DNA of 64,000 bases from an uncultured Lachnospiraceae bacterium (GTDB lineage: Bacteria > Bacillota > Clostridia > Lachnospirales > Lachnospiraceae), in NCBI GenBank assembly GCA_949840805.1, contig CATKXR010000010.1:35146-99145 (forward strand). Direction: 5' to 3'. Positions 59,728-64,000 of this stretch are shown here, piece after piece (the stretch's first letter is position 1; every line of letters begins with the position of its first letter). Below the pieces are notes generated by a model, which saw only the letters and a list, made by a program, of their open reading frames with translations, did no database searches and was not told the origin of the DNA. The position numbers and the translations under genes are program-made.

Positions 59728-59832
59728 GTATTTTCTACAATTCCTGCCAATCTTTCGCGGGCGTACTGTAACCGTTCAGATAGGTCTGCGCATTTACTGC
59801 GCACTTACTATTTACGGGGCGGCTGAATCGCA

Positions 59833-59978
59833 GCCTGGCCGTTTACCCGTACCCCGAAAACCCTCGAAGAACGTCGGCGCTTAATGAGCTGGGATGCTTT
59901 TCCCGGCGAATTTAGCGTCCGCTATGTTCTTCACCGGAGCGAGAGCGCGTTTTCCGGGGTACGGGTAAACGGCCAGGC
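59833..59978. repeat. 146-bp hairpin element between trmD and rplS
   Basis: Outer arms match perfectly over 24 bases (GCCTGGCCGTTTACCCGTAC plus CCCG on the left; the reverse complement on the right), then AAAA with one bulge. Inner arms GAAGAAC...CGGCGCTTAA and its imperfect complement (...AGCGTCCGCTATGTTCTTC) also pair, so nearly the whole element folds into one long stem. Related arms occur at 2657-2703 and 48688-48730. No coding capacity; it looks like a non-autonomous palindromic repeat (MITE/REP-like). Confidence 0.82.
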
Positions 59979-59996
59979 GGATCTCACACAGGCTTT

Positions 59997-60743
59997 CTAA
60001 AGGATATCTTCCCTTTCACGGGAGATTTCCTCCAAAAATTCCTTCTCCTTATCCGTCAGCACCGCCGCCTCCAGAAGATCCGGCCGTCTTTCCAGCGTCC
60101 TGCGTATGGATTGCCGGCGCCTCCATGCCTCGATATTCTTGTGATGGCCGGAAAGCAGCACCTCCGGCACACGCCGCCCTTCATATACCTCCGGGCGGGT
60201 ATACTGAGGATATTCCAGCAGATTATCATGGAAGGATTCGATCTCCGCCGATGTCTCATTGCTCAACACCCCGGGAACCAGCCGTGAGATACAGTCAATC
60301 ATCACCATGGCAGGCAATTCCCCTCCGGTCAGCACATAATCTCCCACAGACAAATAATCGGTGACGATCATCTCCAAGGCCCGCTCGTCAATTCCTTCAT
60401 AATGGCCGCATAAAAACACCAAATCCTCTTCCTGCGCCAGTTCTCTGGCCACAGACTGGTTAAATACCTTTCCCTGCGGCGTCATATAGAGAACCCTGGG
60501 CCGTTTCCCCAGACGGGTACATAAAGCCTCGTAGGCATCGCATACCGGCGCCGCCTGCATCACCATACCGGCGCCGCCCCCATAAGGCGCGTCGTCCACA
60601 TGACCATGCTTTTCCTTTGTATAATCCCGGATATTAACAGCCTCAACCGACAAAATCCCCTTATCCACGGCCCGTCCGATAATGCTGGTATGCAGCCCGT
60701 CCATAACCATATCCGGAAACAGAGTAAGAACATGATAATACAT
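59997..60743 (-). CDS. trmD: tRNA (guanine-N1-)-methyltransferase
   Basis: 248 residues. SPOUT methyltransferase motifs are LFPDMVMDGLHTSIIGRAV, DDAPYGGGAGMVMQAAPVCD, the knot region LCGHYEGIDERALEMIVTDY, SVGDYVLTGGELPAMVMID, and YPQYTRPEVYEGRRVPEVLL. It makes m1G37 in tRNA. It follows rimM by 15 bp, the standard order. Confidence 0.97.
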   Translation of the reverse strand: MYYHVLTLFPDMVMDGLHTSIIGRAVDKGILSVEAVNIRDYTKEKHGHVDDAPYGGGAGMVMQAAPVCDAYEALCTRLGKRPRVLYMTPQGKVFNQSVARELAQEEDLVFLCGHYEGIDERALEMIVTDYLSVGDYVLTGGELPAMVMIDCISRLVPGVLSNETSAEIESFHDNLLEYPQYTRPEVYEGRRVPEVLLSGHHKNIEAWRRRQSIRRTLERRPDLLEAAVLTDKEKEFLEEISREREDIL

Positions 60744-60758
60744 CTCCCCTGCCCTCCT

Positions 60759-61271
60759 TTACAAGTCCAGAAGCCCGTCCATAATATGGACCGTGACGGT
60801 CCCTCCTTCCAGGTCTACCTGCAGGACACATTGTTTGATGGCCGGAAATAAATATTCCTTCCCATCTTTCCCCTGAATGACATACACATCGTTGGCGCCT
60901 GTTTTCAGGACATCCTTCAAAACGCCAAAATCCTCTCCCTGGTCTGTCACAACCTGAAGCCCGATCAAATCTACAATAAAATTCTCATCCGGCCCTAACT
61001 TCACCGCCTGGTCCCGCCGGATCAGAAGATCTTTCCCCTTATATTTTTCAATCTCATTGATATTGTTAAATTCCCTGAATTTTAATATCACCATATTTTT
61101 GAAAAATTTAACACTCTCAATATTTAAGACCATAGGCTCCGGCCTGATATCAAGAACCACGGTCTTTAATTTCTTAAACCTGTTTACATCATCCGTGGTC
61201 GGATATACTTTTACCTCCCCCCGCACTCCGTGGGTGGAGGAGATTACACCTACCCGCAGCATATCTTCCAT
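60759..61271 (-). CDS. rimM: Ribosome maturation factor RimM
   Basis: 170 residues. [31 protein letters not shown], then the PRC-barrel part [20 protein letters not shown] and [20 protein letters not shown]. It assists 30S head assembly and binds S19. Its AGGAGG site lies immediately after the terminator-like hairpin at 61286-61320, so expression could be attenuated. Confidence 0.95.
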   Translation of the reverse strand: MEDMLRVGVISSTHGVRGEVKVYPTTDDVNRFKKLKTVVLDIRPEPMVLNIESVKFFKNMVILKFREFNNINEIEKYKGKDLLIRRDQAVKLGPDENFIVDLIGLQVVTDQGEDFGVLKDVLKTGANDVYVIQGKDGKEYLFPAIKQCVLQVDLEGGTVTVHIMDGLLDL

Positions 61272-61285
61272 AGATAAACCTCCTG

Positions 61286-61320
61286 AAAAAAGCTGCCGCC
61301 TGTATTTGCCAGACGACAGC
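61286..61320 (-). terminator. Intrinsic terminator/attenuator between khpA and rimM
   Basis: On the minus strand GCTGTCGTCTG pairs with CAGGCGGCAGC (11 pairs, two G-U) around a 7-base loop, followed by six T. The T run directly abuts the AGGAGG of rimM. Confidence 0.75.
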
Positions 61321-61328
61321 CCTAATGG

Positions 61329-61556
61329 CTATTGAATATCCACAACAACCTTCTTGTCTTCTTTCGAAGCGGCTGCTTTTACAACGGACCGGATCGCCTT
61401 GGCAATACGTCCCTGCTTGCCGATCACCTTTCCCATGTCCGATGGCGCCACTTTCAGTTCAATCAGGGTCTCGCCATCTTTCTCGGTCTCGGTCACAACC
61501 ACCTCATCCGGATTCTCAACTAATGCTTTCGCAATAACCTCAACCAGTTCTTTCAT
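61329..61556 (-). CDS. khpA: KH-domain RNA-binding protein KhpA (YlqC)
   Basis: 75 residues. A single KH domain with the GxxG loop in VIGKQGRIAKAIRSVVKAAA, preceded by VAPSDMGK. It acts with KhpB as a small-RNA/cell-division-related RNA binder in Firmicutes. It lies between rpsP and rimM, its standard place. Confidence 0.94.
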   Translation of the reverse strand: MKELVEVIAKALVENPDEVVVTETEKDGETLIELKVAPSDMGKVIGKQGRIAKAIRSVVKAAASKEDKKVVVDIQ

Positions 61557-61575
61557 AATAGGATTCCCCTCATCA

Positions 61576-61818
61576 TTACTGGATGCCCGCGGTCTTTAAA
61601 AGCTTTGCCACGCGGTCGGTGGGCTGGGCGCCGGTAGCCAGCCATTTCTTTGTGGCTTCTTCATTGAACTTAATTGCGCTCGGCTCCAGATTCGGATCAT
61701 AGGTACCAACTTCCTCAATGAACCTGCCGTCTCTGGGAGACCTGGAATCTGCAACAACGATTCTATAGAAAGGTTTCTTCTTTGCACCCATTCTTCTCAA
61801 TCTCATCTTAACTGCCAT
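61576..61818 (-). CDS. rpsP: Ribosomal protein S16
   Basis: 80 residues. [40 protein letters not shown] and [20 protein letters not shown] are diagnostic. AAGGAGG lies before the ATG. In the 125-bp gap from ffh there is only a small 6-bp hairpin (61852-61872). Confidence 0.97.
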   Translation of the reverse strand: MAVKMRLRRMGAKKKPFYRIVVADSRSPRDGRFIEEVGTYDPNLEPSAIKFNEEATKKWLATGAQPTDRVAKLLKTAGIQ

Positions 61819-61943
61819 GTCGTATCACCTCCTTAACCTGTACTGATCTGTGCAGCCGTTCCTAAAGGCTGCAATCTATTAACAAATACAGCCAATCTCC
61901 GCCTTTTTACGGCAATGTGGAAAATGACGTACTGTTATCAAAC

Positions 61944-63314
61944 TCAGAAAGGCATCTTCATCTTGCCGAACATTCCGCCCAGCCCGCCGAAACCGCCTCT
62001 TCCCTTCTTGCCTCCCATCATGCCGGGAAGCTGTTTCATCATCTTTTTCATCTGGTCGAACTGCTTGACGATCCGGTTCACCTCGCTGATATCCACGCCG
62101 GCTCCCTTTGCGATGCGCTGTTTTCTGGACGGGTTCATGAGGGAGGGATTGGCCCGCTCCTCCTTTGTCATGGATAAGATAATGGCCTCCACCCGGCCCA
62201 TGGCGGAATCGTCGATCTCCGGCATACCGCCTTTTAACTGGCCCATGCCGGGCAGCATGCTCATAATGCCTCCAAGGCCGCCCATCTTCTTGATCTGGTT
62301 CATCTGCTCCAGGAAATCATTGTAGTCAAACTCTGCCTTGCGCAGCTTCTGGCTCATCTCCCTGGCTTTTTCCTCATCCATCTGGAGCTCCGCCTTCTCG
62401 ATCAGGGTAAGGACATCTCCCATGCCGAGAATCCTCGAAGCCATACGGTCCGGATAAAACTGTTCCAGATCCGACAATTTTTCTCCCATGCCGACGTACA
62501 AAATCGGCTTTCCGGTAACGGCACGGATAGAAAGAGCTGCCCCGCCCCGTGTGTCGCCGTCTAACTTGGTCAGGATAACGCCGTCGATCCCCACCTTTTC
62601 CTGGAACGAAGACGCCACATTCACTGCATCCTGCCCGGTCATGGCATCTACCACAAGAATGGTCTGGTCCACAGAGACCGCGCTTTGGATCCGCACCAGC
62701 TCATCCATCATGCCTTCATCCACATGGAGACGTCCTGCCGTATCTAAAATAACGACATTATAACCGTTCTTGGCCGCGTGCTCTACGGCAGCCCTGGCAA
62801 TATTCACCGGATCCTGACGGTCTCCCATGGAAAACACAGGAACCCCCTGCCGCTCCCCGTTGACCTGAAGCTGCTGAATCGCAGCCGGGCGGTACACGTC
62901 GCAGGCAACCAAAAGCGGCTTGCGCCCCCTGGCCTTCAGCTTTCCCGCAATCTTTGCGGTGGTGGTGGTCTTTCCTGCGCCCTGCAGGCCGGCCATCATA
63001 ATGACCGTGATCTCACTGGCCGGCTTTAAAAGAATCTCCGTAGTATCGGATCCCATCAGGCTGACCAGCTCCTCGTTGACAATCTTGATGACCATCTGGC
63101 CGGGCTGCAAAGACTCAAGGACTTCTTCTCCCACGGCCCGGGCCTGCACGGAACTTATAAACTGCTTGACCACTTTAAAGCTGACATCCGCCTCCAAAAG
63201 AGCCATCTTCACTTCCTTCAAGGCAGTCTTAACATCTGCCTCCGTCAGCCGCCCTCTGCCCCGCAGGCTCTTAAACACATTCTGTAATTTATCCGATAAG
63301 CTCTCAAAAGCCAT
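61944..63314 (-). CDS. ffh: Signal recognition particle GTPase Ffh
   Basis: 456 residues. N domain, then G domain (GLQGAGKTTTTAKIAGKL; DVYRPAAIQQLQV; DTAGRLHVDEGMM; TKLDGDTRGGAALSIRAVTG) and the Met-rich M domain ending in a Gly/Lys tail (GGKKGRGGFGGLGGMFGK). It binds signal sequences and 4.5S/6S-type SRP RNA and docks on FtsY. It follows ylxM by 34 bp. Confidence 0.97.
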   Translation of the reverse strand: MAFESLSDKLQNVFKSLRGRGRLTEADVKTALKEVKMALLEADVSFKVVKQFISSVQARAVGEEVLESLQPGQMVIKIVNEELVSLMGSDTTEILLKPASEITVIMMAGLQGAGKTTTTAKIAGKLKARGRKPLLVACDVYRPAAIQQLQVNGERQGVPVFSMGDRQDPVNIARAAVEHAAKNGYNVVILDTAGRLHVDEGMMDELVRIQSAVSVDQTILVVDAMTGQDAVNVASSFQEKVGIDGVILTKLDGDTRGGAALSIRAVTGKPILYVGMGEKLSDLEQFYPDRMASRILGMGDVLTLIEKAELQMDEEKAREMSQKLRKAEFDYNDFLEQMNQIKKMGGLGGIMSMLPGMGQLKGGMPEIDDSAMGRVEAIILSMTKEERANPSLMNPSRKQRIAKGAGVDISEVNRIVKQFDQMKKMMKQLPGMMGGKKGRGGFGGLGGMFGKMKMPF

Positions 63315-63348
63315 ACGAACCCTCCTGCCTGCAGCAAATGACGCTGCC

Positions 63349-63690
63349 TTACAATTCCATAATATCCGCCGCTATCTTCTCGACCTGCCGGATCAGCTCC
63401 TCATCCCTGGTCTCCTCAAACTGCCGGAGCTTCTGCTGGATCTCTTCCGCCATCTGTTTTGTGTGCTGGAATTTGCTGACCAGATGAAGCTTTTCCTCAT
63501 AACCGCCTAGTATCTTGTCGCACCGTTTTATCAGGTCATGTACCCCCTGGCGGCTGATCCCCCGCTCCTGGGCGATCTCCCCGAGGGACATATCCTCAAA
63601 CACTGCGTCTTCATAAACGGAACGCTGATGCGCCGTCAATAATTCGCCATAAAAATCATACAGAAGGCTTTGCTTCAGAATACTTTCCAT
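63349..63690 (-). CDS. ylxM: YlxM family SRP-associated DNA-binding protein (UPF0122)
   Basis: 113 residues from ATG with AAGGTGAT upstream. Helix-turn-helix of sigma-70 region 4 type (FEDMSLGEIAQERGISRQGV HDLIKRCDKIL) and a coiled-coil end. It is always paired with ffh. A frame extension to 63714 would start upstream of the predicted transcript start and is rejected. The leader is extremely short (about 9 nt). Confidence 0.93.
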   Translation of the reverse strand: MESILKQSLLYDFYGELLTAHQRSVYEDAVFEDMSLGEIAQERGISRQGVHDLIKRCDKILGGYEEKLHLVSKFQHTKQMAEEIQQKLRQFEETRDEELIRQVEKIAADIMEL

Positions 63691-63705
63691 AACATCACCT
63701 TGACT

Positions 63706-63734
63706 ACTATACAAGAAAAGAGGGGAAGTGTCAA
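63706..63734 (-). promoter_or_regulatory. Promoter of the ylxM-ffh ribosomal operon
   Basis: Perfect -35 TTGACA (63734-63729), 17-bp spacer, -10 TATAGT (63711-63706). The predicted start is near 63699, inside or at the edge of the ylxM ribosome site. Confidence 0.82.
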
Positions 63735-63825
63735 GTGTTTTTTCTTTACAGACTTTGCTTACAGACTTCGGAACTTTTGTTCGTGTTGTTTCATCTTGTG
63801 TTATCCTTGTTTAGTTTATATCAGT

Positions 63826-64000
63826 GCTGCTGCCATCCTGAAAGAATTTGAAATGGAATCCGCTGCGGAAAGCGCTTTCGTCAATATGGTACTGGTGGAT
63901 ATGACCGAATACGCAAGGCAGCACAGCGACAAGGCAGTAAAAAAGACTTTAAGCATCCCCATGTGGCTGAATACTCTTTGTGAGGAAAAAAGCATCAACT
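63826..64000 (+). pseudogene. HicB-family antitoxin fragment (5' truncated, runs off window)
   Basis: Plus-strand codons read AAAILKEFEMESAAESAF, VNMVLVDMTEYARQHSDKAV, KKTLSIPMWLNTLCEEKSIN. The last part is the ribbon-helix-helix segment typical of Lachnospiraceae HicB antitoxins. No start codon with a ribosome site lies at the expected distance and the N-terminal HicB domain is missing, so the 5' part has been lost; the 3' end lies beyond the window. Confidence 0.65.

Noticed and set aside
63816..63998. A 60-codon minus-strand frame at the right edge
   Set aside because: It is the complement of the plus-strand HicB fragment, which has clear family wording.

Overview
The window looks like chromosome of a Clostridia-class Firmicute, most likely a Lachnospiraceae gut commensal. 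The evidence is the conserved block ylxM-ffh-rpsP-khpA-rimM-trmD-rplS-lepB-rbgA-rnhB-yraN (63.7-56.5 kb), the DUF512-der-plsY-gpsA block, paired LoaP-type NusG paralogs, a long-form PRPP synthetase and an Rpn-type nuclease. Nearly everything is on the minus strand, so transcription runs right to left. I saw no rRNA, tRNA or CRISPR array.

Layout, left to right. (1) 1-3.5 kb: an ABC exporter cut by the window edge, an Rpn/PDDEXK nuclease with 33-bp internal repeats, and an orphan plus-strand gene. (2) 3.5-42.3 kb: a very large capsular/exopolysaccharide locus read as one operon. It starts with two tandem loaP antiterminators, an initiating phosphoglycosyltransferase and a WbuB-like transferase, and ends with capE/capF and an intrinsic terminator. 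These end genes are GC-rich like the chromosome. The AT-rich interior (about 6.1-38 kb) looks like an exchanged cassette. (3) 42.3-48.7 kb: gpsA, plsY, der, a DUF512 radical-SAM gene and prs. (4) 48.8-55.6 kb: a signalling group of SpoIIE phosphatase, a giant propeller-Cache-MFS fusion, an unknown protein, an RsbW-like kinase and a P-loop protein. (5) 55.6-63.7 kb: the housekeeping ribosome/SRP operon. (6) The right edge: a remnant of a HicB antitoxin.

The capsule cassette encodes several modules. One makes a WbpA/WbpB/WbpE-type diamino-uronate together with an LpxD-like acyltransferase. Next to it is an unusual acyl set: ACP, AMP-ligase, two FabZ-like dehydratases, a NeuB-like synthase, a ThDP enzyme, and a thioesterase-LuxE-LuxC set resembling a fatty-acid reductase without luciferase. 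A third module is an RffA/RffC-like Fuc4NAc branch with a GtrB/ArnC-type transferase, ArnE/F-like flippase halves and a GT-C-like membrane protein. A fourth is a nucleotidyltransferase fused to a SerK/ParB-like kinase domain, next to LicD and a DUF711 protein. Wzx, an EpsG-like polymerase and further glycosyltransferases complete the set. A zinc-ribbon/JAB-protease/Cys-rich/propeller group sits near its upstream end.

Two layers of phase variation are readable. First, a 237-bp segment upstream of loaP is bounded by two 31-bp sites (13-bp dyad arms around an asymmetric 5-bp core) in opposite orientation. It carries a strong promoter that here points away from the operon, which looks like an invertible promoter in the OFF orientation. 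Second, four cassette genes each contain a G8 tract in the coding strand. Three (an acyltransferase, the RffA-like aminotransferase and a FabZ-like dehydratase) are out of frame and would be restored exactly by one added G. The fourth (FkbM methyltransferase) is in frame. Together these predict a capsule switched on or off as a whole and also varied in its decorations. The switch, the G tracts and the acyl module are the strongest candidates for undescribed biology.
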